Origin: Rhodeus uyekii
Lineage: Eukaryota > Chordata > Actinopteri > Cypriniformes > Acheilognathidae
Direction: 5' to 3'
Assembly (NCBI GenBank): GCA_037043235.1
Contig: JAWRVZ010000134.1
Location: 260,501-324,500 of the forward strand
DNA length: 64,000 bases
This document shows, in pieces, positions 1 to 10,260 of this stretch; position 1 is the stretch's first letter; every line of letters begins with the position of its first letter. The notes beneath the pieces were generated by a model. It was not told the origin of the DNA. It saw only the letters and a list, made by a program, of their open reading frames with translations, and searched no databases. The position numbers and the translations under genes are program-made.

Positions 1-239
1 ACAAATCAGGCGAGGGAAGGGCCCATACAGTGATCAAAATCAAGGATATGCTGCCAGGGGGCCTTATCACTTTTGTGATGGCTTTGCTACATGATGCCCT
101 TATTCCATAAAAAAAAGCTTACAGCACCTTTAATATTGTGAGAACCTTTATCAAATACTAATAAAAACATTAGGATGATCCATTTAAATAACCTTTACAT
201 AACATTAGCTTAAGTCTTGTAATGTTTCCTATTAGTTAC
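1..239. other. Unique sequence left of the first solo LTR
   Basis: AT-rich sequence with no recognisable repeat, ORF or signal. It ends in GTTAC (235-239), one half of the target duplication of the adjoining LTR. Confidence 0.5.
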
Positions 240-1508
240 TGTAACGAGGACTTAACCCTGAGGCGGGTTAAGATCCATCTACAGTTTATTTAGGTTAGAC
301 AGTATCGAGGTACAAACAGGCTTAGGTCGAGTCACCAGGCAGAAAAGCAATGTCAAGTGCAAGGCAGAGAGAATGGTCGTAAAAGGTAGAAGGTCAGGAT
401 AGGCAGCAAACAATCAGAGTCCAGAATCCAGATAAACAATAAACAAGCGGCAGGCGGAACAGAATCGAACACAATGAACTAGGCAGAGTCAGAACACAGG
501 CAAGGGTGACACAGGGGTGACTAACCCTCAGAAATGTAGCCATAGCAAACAAGACTTCACAATGTGATGCTGAATAACCAGGGTTTAAATCAGGGGTGGG
601 CAAACTACGGCCCGTTGGGCTTTTTAATCCGGCCCGCCAAACTTGCCGAACCTGTATTAAACCTCCTTCATTTTACATTTCCCTGTGTCACTCTGTCGCG
701 GCTGCAAGCGGCAGTGGCGCTGAAGCTGTGGTAGAGAATATGCGTGTGTCGCAAACCACTCTACACCCCCCTTTATGGCGTTAATTCCGTGCTAAAAAGG
801 AACGAGCGCAAAACTGATGTTTGTGCGCGCGTAAATTACATGCGCGAGCAGAAAACAGAGCTACATGTAAATACGGGTACCTGCAAGCTCATTTTAATCA
901 CTCGTACGCGCGTGACATCTAATCTGCGTGCGCGCGAACATTTGCCCGCTCTCGACTGCTGTTTTTGCTTGCAGGAGCACTTTTATTTTTGTCAGTCGTG
1001 GGGCGGGGCTTGCTCTTGTAATAGTAACATCAAACGTCATTGGTTAGTTCCCTTTTTTCCAGAGGTCAGTTGTGATTGGACGCCTGTGATTGTCAATCTA
1101 GAGCTGAGGCAAATATACGATTCAGTCACATTGCATATTATGGTTTTTCTGTCGATTAAATTGTATTAATATTGTTTTGTTGTAATTTCACGTGTCCCAG
1201 TCGAGTGATTTAAGGCCTAACTATACTTTATACAGGTTTTCTAGAATTTCATAGAAGTAAATGCACAGGTAGCCTACGACCTTCACCCCGGCCCCTCTGT
1301 CAATTTTAAGAAACCAATGTGGCCCGCGAGACAAATAGTTTGCCCACCCCTGGTTTAAATAGTCAGTGACAATGCAGAAGCAGGTGTGAAGTGATTACAG
1401 TAGTCCCGGAGAGTGGATGCATGGGAATTGTAGTCCGAATAGTCCTAGTACTCTGGAGAGTGAGACCTCCGGTGGCCATTGGTAGAAACCTCGCCGGCAT
1501 TTGTGACA
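240..1508 (-). mobile_element. Solo LTR (minus orientation), split by a hAT element
   Basis: In plus coordinates the block begins TGTAACGAGG and ends TTTGTGACA, so it has TG...CA ends. It is flanked by GTTAC (235-239) and GCTAC (1509-1513), a 5 bp target duplication with one mismatch. Read on the minus strand it resembles teleost LTRs: a TATA-like CTATTTAAA upstream of the pyrimidine-rich middle and an AATAAA signal (AATAAACTGTAG) near the end. Removing the nested hAT (591-1352) and its 8 bp duplication leaves an LTR of about 499 bp. No gag or pol lies beside it, so it looks like a solo LTR left by LTR-LTR recombination. A Gypsy-type origin is likely from the 5 bp duplication but is not proven. 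Confidence 0.75.
591..1352. mobile_element. Non-autonomous hAT element with perfect 8 bp TSD
   Basis: The ends are perfect inverted repeats: CAGGGGTGGGCAAACTA on the left and TAGTTTGCCCACCCCTG on the right. They are flanked by identical 8 bp duplications GTTTAAAT (583-590 and 1353-1360). CAGGG termini and an 8 bp TSD are the hAT signature. The 762 bp interior has no convincing transposase; the 141-codon ORF at 744-1169 has no hAT motif and is probably chance. The perfect TSD suggests a fairly recent insertion into the older LTR. Confidence 0.9.
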
Positions 1509-2392
1509 GCTACAGTCTAATTTACTGTGCATCATGGGGCAAGAAGAGTGGTGGGGGGATTGAATATTGACTCTGATGTGTTATTTAAAGAATGAAGCTG
1601 AGCTGCTTTAGATGACCCTCTGAGAGCACTCTGTGGTGAGGGGTCAAGAGCAAAGGTCCTTCTGATGAATGGATAGGGGGAGCGAACCGATCGGGCAGGA
1701 ATCCAGTTGTAGTCAGGGAGGTTGTTATAGCTGGCAGAGCACACTGCTGAAGAATGCAGCATGAAAGAGAGAATTGGAGGATATAGATATAGATAATAAA
1801 GGAACGAGAGAAGAGGGTAGAGTGAACAAAGAAAATAGAGAGAAACTGAATGTGGGGGAGGAGATGTGTGTGCCACAGCTAGCTGAACAAGGAACCAATT
1901 AGATGATATGCTTAAGTGAGCTGCAGGCAAAGCACTCGAGCCACCACATGGCTGCATTAATTAGTGACCACTGGTCAGAGGTCATACACAACTGTACATA
2001 AGGATGGGGAAACACATTGTTGAGGAGTGCAGTACAGACACATCAAATGCTGAGGCGCTATTGATTTTGTAACCGTTATCTGTTTAGTATTGTGTGTGGA
2101 TAATAAAACATACTATGTGATGTCTTAGGGAAACATTAAAGAATAGGGGCTTAGATTAGAGGCTTAGTACATTTAAATAGTTTTATAAACATGCCTCATA
2201 AAAAAACATTACTTCTCTGTATCTTGTGAAAAAACAATGACACCTGACATATTTTAAGAAATGTCAGTTTAATCTGCTTTTAGTTAAAACAGGTCGGACA
2301 TGCATTTTTACCTGGGACTAGGCTTTAAGGGGAAAGTGCATAAAGCTTTTGTATCTGGGTAAAACATTTTTGGTAGAGGAAAAACAATGAAA
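1509..2392. other. Unique noncoding interval
   Basis: No transposon ends or coding exon are recognised. A 141-codon minus-strand ORF (1532-1957) has no recognisable domain and low-complexity Ser/Leu/Tyr composition, so it is not called as a gene. Confidence 0.4.
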
Positions 2393-2690
2393 AATATAGC
2401 TGCAAGCAGCAATAACCGGGTTTCAAACCTATGATGACCATCTGAGCTGTTATGCCGGGTTTTTTTGTCAGTTGGACTAGTTCTCCTAATGTGCACCATT
2501 CTGTGAAGTTCCTACTTTGTGCAAATAATACACAAACATGATACAAAATTGTTGAACACGTTTTTCAAAATTCTTACCTCTAGGACTATGAGTCAGACAC
2601 GCTCATCGAGTTTCATTCCGATCGACCTTCGTTAAGATGGTCTAATTGATAGTCAAACTTTATTGGCCGATGACGGACATTTTGTTTTGA
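2393..2690. repeat. Dispersed fish repeat with ATATAGCTGCAAGCAGCAAT end
   Basis: The motif AAATATAGCTGCAAGCAGCA is a familiar end of an abundant repeat in cypriniform genomes, here followed by about 300 bp ending near GACGGACATTTTGTTTT. Class and exact borders cannot be set from one copy. Confidence 0.4.
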
Positions 2691-2699
2691 TACTGTAAA

Positions 2700-2775
2700 C
2701 TAATCCAGGTCTGGTCCTCTCTCATCCTTCACTGTCATCGCTTCTTCTTTTATGCTCCATCATGAGCTCACTAGC
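2700..2775. repeat. Fragment homologous to 35289-35355 (LTR-promoter-like)
   Basis: The stretch GGTCCT...CATCCTTCACTG...TCGCT...CTTTTATGC recurs with the same order and spacing near 35290. Read on the minus strand both copies contain a TATA box in GCATAAAAG, so they look like the promoter part of one LTR family. Confidence 0.4.
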
Positions 2776-2952
2776 AATCTTGCCACTGGTCTCACTCAGT
2801 TCCCATGGCTCTTGGCCTTGTCCTGCTTGCCACAATCGATTTTTTACTTAAATACTGCTGTTTATAAAACATAAAGTCATATGCTTGTTATGCCTTATTG
2901 TTTTAACTTCTTTTTTGAGGTGGGTGATATCTTCTGGATTAAGATATAGCTA

Positions 2953-3172
2953 CAGTGGAGTTCACTAATCTCGACTCACCAATCCTATTAAGTTGACATT
3001 TTTGAAGTGGAACCGTCAAACTCCCAATTTGTTTTGGCATTTTCTTTTCGGTAATGCCGATTCTTTTGTCGCCAAACTGTCTCGAGCACAAAAGAGGGAC
3101 AAATTCGGCACTTCACATGGTTATCTCGTGACTAATGAGCGTACCTAGTTCACTGCGCATGCACTGAGTTTG
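2953..3172 (+). mobile_element. Tigger-like element fragment, TIR CAGTGGAGTTCACTWATCTCGA
   Basis: Begins CAGTGGAGTTCAC directly after TA (2951-2952). It is matched in inverted orientation by 29983-30216, whose end reads GTGAACTCCACTG followed by TA. TA targets and CAGTGG... termini are typical of Tigger/pogo-type Tc1/mariner elements. The distal end was not found, so this copy is truncated or too diverged; the last shared motif is GCGCATGCACTGAGTT. Confidence 0.6.
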
Positions 3173-4256
3173 CATTGCATGTCGCTCTGTCAGTGACGCT
3201 TCTCCCACAGCAGCACTCTCTGAAGTGAAAACACATATCGTTCTTGCGCTTCTCAACGAGCAGCGAGTGCTGCCGTGGGTCCCACTCTCATCCCAAAGCC
3301 TCATCCGCTTCTGTGTGCACATAAAGCCTGCCTTCTGATTTGATTGGTTTTCTCAAATATGTTGGCATTGGTCGGTAACGCGCATTGGTCGGTGAGGCTT
3401 AGATAAACACACACACACACACAAACCCTGCTTCTGCTCTGACTCGCGCTCTGCTCAGCGTCGCTGCAAAAGATTGAAGATTGAAGCTAAAGATTGTTAT
3501 TGTAAGAGGGGTCTGCTTTTAGGTTTAACAGGCTTTTATAATGTTAAGAGAGCTTAATTTAAGATACAGGCTCCAAAAATGAAAATGCTGTTATCACCCA
3601 ATACACTCTTTCTTTACTTGAACAAAAAAAGAGCAATTATATATACACTGCTCTTTTCCATTTAGAAAAAGCATACAGTGATGAGGGCTGCCAATCTAAA
3701 GAAACAACTCCAAAAAAGGAATCGAGCCCAGATGCTGTTAAGATCCTTATTCATCAGATTACTCATGATCTTCACAGCTTTTGTGTGTTTACCTGCTGTG
3801 AGTGTAATGGCATTCTTTAACAGGTCTGTTCTGTCTTTTTATTTTTAATGCACATTGGAGTTCTGTCAGCCAGGATACTGAGTCTAATATCTAAGCTGAC
3901 ATATGGTAACATAGCTGTGTGCATTCTGCAAATATTTAATCTGTATACAAATGCTGCATGCTTTTTTTGAAGCACCGCGTGTGCATTTGCACATATGTGC
4001 ATGCTTCAGAGTGAACTGCACATCGCTGGGTGTTGTGAACATGTTGTGGGAGTGTCAGTGCTGTGTGTCTGTATGTGTGTGAGCGTGTTTGGTGCCGCAT
4101 ATGTGTGAGATCGTCCCACTGCTTGGAAAGTCAGCTGCATGGTTTGCCAGCTGGCACTGAGCCCCATTGGCAGGATTCTCACTTAGAACAGCGCACCCGT
4201 CTTGATCAGGCCACCTGTCTTCGCTGTGAAGGCGTGTGGCAGAGCTAAGTGAGAAG
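3173..4256. other. Unique interval with (CA)n and a possible conserved block
   Basis: Contains a short (CA)n tract at 3408-3422. The stretch 4090-4245 has higher GC and no transposon hallmark (for example TTTGCCAGCTGGCACTGAGC, 4142-4161) and could be a conserved noncoding element or non-coding exon. No splice frame supports a gene. Confidence 0.3.
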
Positions 4257-4288
4257 AGAGAGGAGGAGGAGGAGGAGGAGGAGGAGGA
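4257..4288 (+). repeat. (GGA)n microsatellite
   Basis: About ten GGA/GAG units. It encodes the Glu run in the ORF at 4236-4568 and creates apparent coding potential there. Confidence 0.9.
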
Positions 4289-4455
4289 ATCTGCTAAAGC
4301 AGCCCAAGAACAAAGAGCTGGTGCTGGGCACTGGCCTTCACAGCAGGACGAGACCCTCTCACAGGAGATCAGTGCTGGATCAGAAAGGAAACGCTATTGT
4401 GTTTTAACAAGAACGAGAGATTTTATTTTGTTATTTAAATTTTTTGTTATTAGTA

Positions 4456-4675
4456 TCGAGGCTGCTATCGAGGCGGAAGATTCGCTGCTCCCTTCTCCAG
4501 CTTTTGAGGTGCTACTAGAGATTGTGACTCGTGCAGTCGCTAACTTAAACATAAATAGTAGAAAATAAGGACGTTCATCCCAAAAGCAAACTGGATAAAC
4601 ACTACCTTCCCTCAAGAGCAAAACCTCTATGTCAGGGTCTACCTTTCTTTCCCGACCTCCACACCGTTGCTTGGG
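4456..4675 (+). pseudogene. Retroelement gag-like relic (LPFFPDLH motif)
   Basis: One frame reads EAEDSLLPSPAF then VLLEIVTRAVANLNI up to a stop at 4568. A second frame, from 4582, reads KSKLDKHYLPS and then LPFFPDLHTV, ending near 4669. Acidic leader, VVTRAVAKLNLDW-like block, KSKLDERFL-like block and LPFFPDLHTE-like block occur in this order in gag-like proteins of fish retroelements, possibly DIRS-like; that attribution is from memory. The frame change and the join to LINE 3' sequence near 4670 make it a dead fragment. Confidence 0.5.
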
Positions 4676-4785
4676 AGAAACCACTCTCAGTCGGGGGACC
4701 AGTTCTCCTCTTGCCAATAGTCAAACTATGCATGATTATTATATTAACAACATTTCAAGTCCAATATTAAGTCCAGTTGGAGATA
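4670..4785 (-). mobile_element. Rex1/CR1-like LINE 3' fragment
   Basis: TTGGGAGAAACC, GACCAGTTCTCCTCT, GATTATTATATTAACAACATTTC and AAGTCCAGTTGGAGAT match in order the 3' untranslated parts of the LINE copies at 6424-7200, 32086 and 36252. It stops where the Tigger-like copy begins. Confidence 0.7.
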
Positions 4786-5245
4786 TTCCGTTCTGAGGTT
4801 GGCTTCGTAAGTCGATCTTTTCGTAAGTTGGTCAGGCTTTTACATGTAAATTGCCTAATCCATTATAAGCCCTACAAAATCACCACTTTTAGCATGGGCT
4901 GATGCGCTTCCTAGCTTCATACTTCTCAACTGTCTCCCTTTTCATTTCTATGGAAAGCATCCTCTTATTCCCTTTCAGTTCAGCTACAATCTTCACATCC
5001 ATGGCTAGTGATTAGAAAAAAGTTTATGTTAACTGAGCACAAAGTAATGGCGATGCAGCATGATGAAAACAAAACTTGTATGCGAAAGCGCGGACGAACT
5101 TTAGAGTTAGTGTAGCACAGACGAAATGGGAGAGGAATGCATCTATGCAGAGCCTGGTGGGAGCGATGCTGACCAATAGGAGAGCAGGATTGTAAAAAGT
5201 GTTCCCCTTCTTACATGGACTATTCCAGCCAATGACACATCATTT
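4786..5245 (-). mobile_element. Tigger-like copy, inverted relative to 15477-16375
   Basis: Its reverse complement matches the right half of the 899 bp element at 15477-16375 in order: ...GGATTAGGCAATTTACATGTAAAA..., the N-terminal transposase piece, and GGACTATTCCAGCC. On the minus strand a short frame reads MDVKIVAELKGNKRML then MKRE..EKYEA, as expected for the helix-turn-helix start of a Tigger transposase. The outer terminal repeats are worn or missing, and inactivation is evident. Confidence 0.65.
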
Positions 5246-6423
5246 AAATAATCAGAGGAAAATAGATTTAATTCAGCACTCAGTTAGAGTGGATTTGAAA
5301 AAGGACAGATTGTATGGAACAGGAACGAGAAGCCTTCCTAACCACGATACTGTCCACGTACAGTAAAGCTTATGAATTACTGATATTTATGGTTTGTTGA
5401 TATTGATATCAGTAGCAACAAATCTCTTTAACACATTATCATTTCTATATATGTGTGATATGTGTGCTTCTGGAGGTCAGAGGTGACAGAATATTTTAGA
5501 CAGTCAATGTAGTTAGACAGAAACTGAGTTTCTTTTGACCTGACCACAGAATCAGTCTTCTAAACCTCTTAACCTCACACCACCCAAACTCCTTGACCTG
5601 AAAACTGCAGCAGTTTCAAGTGTTAGAAGGCCATTGCAATATTGATGTATTAGACTTCTGTTTTATTCTCTTGCTGGCTTTTAATGCCAAAATGATAGAA
5701 GAATACAATAAATCTGCAACATTTTGAAACAGGATATCATTGTATTACTGAAATCAGTACATGTTCATGATTTCTCAGAGTAAGACCAGAAATATAAATT
5801 AAGATGGTCAATTTGATTCTATCTTGGCTTTCTTTGTTTTTGTGATCCCTTCTAATGCAAACCTCTGTGTGTGCAGATGAGATGGAGATTATGTTGTGCT
5901 TCTCAGCTTGCTGTAGAGATTTGTGACAGCTACAGACAGCTATGTTTTGGTTATAGAGGAAGTGTCTGTGAGTCAGCGTAAACCTGTGAACACAACCGCA
6001 GATCAGACATCTCACCGCTCAAACTCCACAATAAGAGAGCTTGTGCTTTTGTTCAGCTGAAATCCAATTATAGCAACTATGCCTCTGTGTTCTCATTCCT
6101 CATTGTCCAAGCCCCTTAAATGCGGAACACAGCGCTGGATCCAGATAATTCAAATGAGTGGGATCTGTTAGCAATGAGCTGCCAGTGTTTAGCGCTCCGT
6201 ACATGAACCCAATAGAGTTCTTGTGGGATTCCATGTATACCTACACCATATGACTTCTTGAACGTGTTTCATAGTAGAGGAAATGCTACAGCATGCTCAT
6301 GTAAAGAGCCTTTACACGAACAAGCAGCCATTTCTTGCAGCTTAGACTGAAAAATGAGGCTCATTGAATGCGTTTTGTTGAAAGATTTATGCTGAATTTT
6401 TGCAGCAACACCTCTGCAAGTCA
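5246..6423. other. Unique noncoding interval
   Basis: No recognisable exon or transposon termini. Short ORFs here lack any family motif. Confidence 0.4.
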
Positions 6424-7200
6424 GGCCAAGTCATCTTTATTTGTACAATCTCTATTGTACCAAAGCAGCTTTACAGAGATAACAGGAAAACAATGTAACA
6501 TAGTTTGTTTTGGCTGTACAGCAGCTCTAGAAAAGCAGGCCAAATCAATAATATTGATGAATATTAAGTGTTAAGTGTACCCAACTAAGCAAGCCAGAGG
6601 CAACAGTAACAAGGAACCAAAACACCAGCAGGTGACAGAATAAAGAACAGAATGGAGGAAAAAAACCTTGGGAGAAAGAAGGCACAGTCGGGTGTGCAGT
6701 TCTCCTCTGGCCAACAAACAAACAGGCCATGATTATGATATAGGCAACATTTCAGGACAGAAGTCATAATCCAGTTCATTCATGAGGCCTTCACAGGGGA
6801 GGGTCTAATATGGTCTGACAACAATTCAGGTCAAAATATTAAATCCAGTTCGGTCTGGTTGGAGATGGGATTCATGAACTTCACTGGGGAGGGTCTAGTG
6901 TTGGACTGTGTTGTGGTTTTGTCAAGGTGCAGGTCATTCATCTGATCTGGATTCGGCCTGGATCTGACTGACCACAGAAATCCTGGGCTAAACAGATACT
7001 AAAATAAACTTAGATGCCATATTGTGATGGTGTTATGGGTTAGTGTTCCTGGTTCCGGCTGACCTAAATTATGCAGACTAAAAATCAGTTACATGATTTG
7101 AATTTTTTTATTTTATTATGTGTTATATGCCAAGTCAAAGAGATGTGTTTCCCGAAAAATGCTAGGAAGACTGTTCCAGAGTTCAGGTGCTAAATAGAAA
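6424..7200 (-). mobile_element. Rex1/CR1-like LINE, 3' end (piece 1 of a broken copy)
   Basis: The reverse complement ends in the family tail (AAATAAAGATGACTTGGCC here). It also carries the conserved 3'UTR blocks for GGTTCCTTGTTAC, CTTGCTTAGTTGGG and GAAACGTTT-like spacers. The inner end encodes the last LINE residues, LAPELWNSLP-like, at about 7165-7195. The copy continues in pieces at 8226, 9317, 9693 and 10206, the gaps being later insertions. Confidence 0.8.
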
Positions 7201-8224
7201 AAGTCAAATCAAAGGCAATATGTCTAGTTTGCAAATAGTCTGTTGCTATTTTAAAAGAGTACAATATCCGTCGTCATTATAAAACAAAACATTCTGCAGC
7301 TTTCTCAAAGTACAGCGGCGAGACGCGAAAACAGAAGGCTAACGAGCTGCTTGCTGGACTTCGATCTGAACAGAGCGCGCTGCAAAATCCTTCATCATAA
7401 GTGATACAGTCTCTGTTTGGCTTTACAGTGATCCCTCATTTATTGCGGTTAATGTGGACCGGAACCCCCGCGATAGGTGAAAATCTGCGAAGTAGGATTG
7501 GCCAATCAGCTCACAGGATACATCCACTTGTGCTCTGTAAAAAAGCCTGTGTACAAAGCCTCTGAGATAGTTTCTTTTTTTGTCTGCATCCTGGGAAACT
7601 GTTTCTCTCGCATCACGATTAAACAACGCTGCTTTCCGCAATACGGCTGTACATGTATTTTTGAATTTTTATTTTTTTATGAATATTTTTAAGAAAAATC
7701 TGCGATGCACTGAGGCTGCAAAGTGGCGAGGGATTACTATACCTACCTCTGCGAGCAGATTTTTAGTCTGATGAACTTGAACAAGAATAAAATAAGAAGC
7801 CAAATAACTGACTCTCACCTACATAATATCTTGTCTTTGTATGTAAGTCAGCTACATACAGCCCAATCTTGAAAAACTTCTGAAAAATAAGGACCAGCTT
7901 CATTAGGTCACTGATATTGCAACCACATAGTTTTATTATTGATTGTGTAAGTAATTTGGCATTGAACTGTATTGTACATTGAACACTTGGGGATTGTTGC
8001 CCATTTAAATTGTTCATTAAAATGCAAAGCTTTACAAATAAAACTGCATTAGTTAATCAGATTAAATTTGTTTTATAATTATTTTAAATATTATGAAATA
8101 AATAAACCCATAGCAACTTTAATGTTACACAGTTGGAGTTATGATGCAAAATTTACTTTTGGCCCATGGCTCTCAATCAAGTTTGATTTTTGGCCCTTCT
8201 TAGGAAAAAGTTTGGGCACCCCTG
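7201..8224 (+). mobile_element. hAT transposon relic inside the LINE
   Basis: The right end reads AAAGTTTGGGCACCCCTG, a hAT terminal repeat. Coding remnants on the plus strand lie on both sides of a Tigger MITE. Near 7302 a frame reads HSAAFSKYSGETRKQKANEL, like the N-terminal part of BED-type hAT transposases. Near 7742 another reads YLCEQIFSLMNLNKNKIRSQ then ITDSHLHNIL, the C-terminal dimerisation block. The middle of the protein is missing. The left terminus was not recognised. LINE sequence resumes at about 8226. Confidence 0.7.
7426..7739. mobile_element. Tigger-type MITE nested in the hAT relic
   Basis: Starts CAGTGATCCCTCATTTATTGCGG after TA (7424-7425) and ends GGCGAGGGATTACTA before TA. 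The GATAGGTGAAAATCTGCGAAGTAGG block next to the left end is the usual subterminal sequence of this very common Tigger-derived MITE. It separates the two hAT coding remnants, so it inserted later. Confidence 0.8.
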
Positions 8225-8225
8225 G

Positions 8226-8726
8226 TATATACGGTGTTTAATAGGGAGCCAATGCTGTGTTGACAGAACCGGGCTAAAATGCTCATACTTCCTGGTTCTA
8301 ATAAGAACTCGAGCTGCTGCGTTTAGGACCAGCTGGACTTTGTTTATTTAGTGTGCAGGGCAACCACCCAGAGGACCATTACAATAATCTAGCCTTGAGC
8401 TTATGAACTAACATTTCCGCATTTGTCAGTGAGTGCATATGTTGTAATTTAAATAAATTTTTAAGATGGAAGAATGTGGTTTTACAGATGCTATAAACGT
8501 GGCTTTCAAATTAAAGATTAGCGTTACAGAGCACACCCAGGTTTCTAACTGATGATGAGGACTTGACAGAGCAGCCATCAAGTGTTATGCTAGTCTAGGT
8601 TATTATATGCAGAGCTTTTTGGTCTAATAATTAGAATCTCTGTTTTTTCAGAATTAAGTAGTAGGAAATTACTTGTCATCCATTGTTTCATATCAATTAT
8701 GCACTCTGTTAATTTTGTGAACTGAT
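8226..8726 (-). mobile_element. LINE piece 2: RT C-terminal region
   Basis: The reverse complement encodes scraps of the C-terminal RT region in several frames: a block equivalent to LVQNAAARVLT, the LDYCNAL-like segment, and the FESHVSSICKTAFFHLKNI-like segment that are better preserved at 18780 and 33000. Stops and frameshifts make it inactive. It is interrupted at 8727 by a TIR element. Confidence 0.75.
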
Positions 8727-9316
8727 ACCGTATTTTCCCGCATATATCCCGCAGGTTATACCAGATTTTACAAACCCCGCAGGGGGGGTGCGGGATATAT
8801 AAGGGTGCGGCCTATATCACCAATTTTTTACACGTAATAATATTTCAATATAAAAAAAAATGTGCGGTATTTTCTTTCTGTTTTTCTTTCTTGCACGAGT
8901 TGTCTGGCCTCTGTACTGTCAGCCTTACAGCTGGCACTGATAGGCTATCTGACCTGTCAATCATGCAAGAAGACGTGATTGGCTGTGCTGCCATGATAGC
9001 ATGCTCTTCTCATCCAATCAACATGCTTCCAGGGGGAGAGGCTGCTCTTTCTTTTTCTTCAGATTTTGACTTGTGTTTGTTTTCTTATTGTTTGAATGTC
9101 GCTCACAAGCACTGTGTACCGAGCCTGAACAGTTATGGATATGAAACATCATGCAAGCAACGAATCGTGAACTTGCACAAAAAAATTCATCATGGTTGCG
9201 GGATATCTGAGGGTGCGGATTATACCAACGATTTTTTACACAAACCTCCAAAACCCGCGGGATATATGAGGGTGCGGATTATCTGCGTGTGCGGATTATA
9301 TGCGGGAAAATACGGT
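8727..9316. mobile_element. 590 bp TIR element, ends ACCGTATTTTCCCGCATATA
   Basis: Perfect 20 bp terminal inverted repeats ACCGTATTTTCCCGCATATA bound the block. Against LINE copy 18780-19945 the insertion point is GA-TA-C, so a TA target duplication is likely, with the right TA mutated to TG. Subterminal units resembling GGGTGCGGATTAT are repeated several times near the right end. A 145-codon plus-strand ORF (8891-9328) is open but shows no transposase motif. A diverged partial copy lies at 24245-24425. Probably a non-autonomous Tc1/mariner- or pogo-related element. Confidence 0.7.
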
Positions 9317-9474
9317 GCATTTCATTAGGATGAGAAGAAATATAGAACTGAGTATCATCAGCGTAACAGTGAAAGCTAATGCCATGATTCCTAATAATTG
9401 GACCCAAAGAAAGCATGTACAGGGTGAAAAACAACAGTCCTAGTACTGAACCTTGCGGTACTCCAAGTTGTACC
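9317..9474 (-). pseudogene. LINE piece 3: RT catalytic core remnant
   Basis: The reverse complement reads GVPQGSVLGLLFFTLYML, then PIIRNHGISFHCYADDTQFY. These are RT motif B (GVPQGSVLG) and the catalytic YADD motif of a CR1/Rex1-type non-LTR retrotransposon. The frame is cut on one side by the TIR element at 9316 and on the other near 9474. Reverse transcription at the target site was the ancestral role; this fragment cannot act. Confidence 0.85.
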
Positions 9475-9692
9475 ATAATGGACCACTCTACCCCAAGTGG
9501 TCAAGGAAGTACTCTTTGAGGTACTATAAAAGTGACTTCCCTTACCTGAAACTTGTTAGTGAATTCATGATGATGAGCAGATCTCTGTGACTGCTCTCTG
9601 TAACTACGTAGCACATTCCCTGAATGGGCCATAAGTAGCCAATCGTCCAAATAATTATCGATGATAATTAATGATAGCTCCCAAAGGTAGCT
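9475..9692. other. Unidentified insert between LINE pieces
   Basis: About 218 bp without LINE similarity. Near its right end AATGATAGCTCCC occurs twice (about 9669-9681 and 9693-9705). The LINE stretch CAGGGTGAAAA...GGTACTCCA occurs on both sides (9420-9464 and 9706-9750), so the flanks overlap by about 50 bp and may be two copies or a local duplication. Confidence 0.4.
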
Positions 9693-10260
9693 AAATGATA
9701 GCTCCCAGGGTGAAAAGTAATGGTCCTAGTACTGAACCTTGAGGTACTCCATACTGAACTTGTGATCGATATGACATCTCTTCATTTACTGAGACAAACT
9801 GATAACAGTCCGATAATTAAGATTTGAACCATGCTAATGCAATTCCACTAATGCCAACAACATTTTTTAATCCATTCAAAAGAATTTTGTGGTCGATAGT
9901 TACTTGAGCAGTGCGGGATGATGCAAAGCATGTTGAACAGAGCAGGCTTCAAACTGAGAACAAGGAGAAAAACTGAGAACAAGGAGAAAAACTGAGAACA
10001 CAGAGTACATGGAAGACCATCCACACACTGGTTAACATTGGTAACACAGGAAAACATGAGGGTTTATATAAGGCAGGAGATTGGGAACAGGTGACAAGAC
10101 TAACAAGGATGTGATTGACACGACAGGTGAAGAAGTAGTTGCTTCATATACTACAAAAGAAGTATATGACGCAAAACAGGAAGTGAAGAGACACGTCGAA
10201 ACGGTGAAAATAATATCAAATGCAGCATTAAGATCCACTAACACTAGAACTAGTTCATTG
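9693..10260 (-). mobile_element. LINE piece 4, carrying an LTR-like insert
   Basis: From 9706 to 9905 the minus strand gives the RT segment upstream of GVPQGSVLG, matching 19215-19410 nearly base for base. LINE sequence stops at GTGGTCGATAGT and resumes at about 10206 with ATCAAATGCAGCATTAAGATCC, which adjoins it in the 18780-19945 copy. The 300 bp between is a later insertion. Confidence 0.75.
9906..10205 (-). mobile_element. LTR-like insertion with 19 bp tandem repeat
   Basis: Interrupts the LINE precisely. The unit AAACTGAGAACAAGGAGAA is repeated about 2.6 times at 9951-10004. AACAGGTGACAAGACTAACAAGG and the GACACGACAGGTG block also occur at 47690-47745, so both belong to one LTR family in minus orientation. 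The TATA-like TTTATATAAGG (minus CCTTATATAAA) near 10060 supports an LTR promoter. Clear TG...CA ends and a TSD were not found. Confidence 0.5.

Noticed and set aside
744..1169. 141-codon plus-strand ORF
   Set aside because: Lies within a non-autonomous hAT and shows no BED finger or dimerisation motif.
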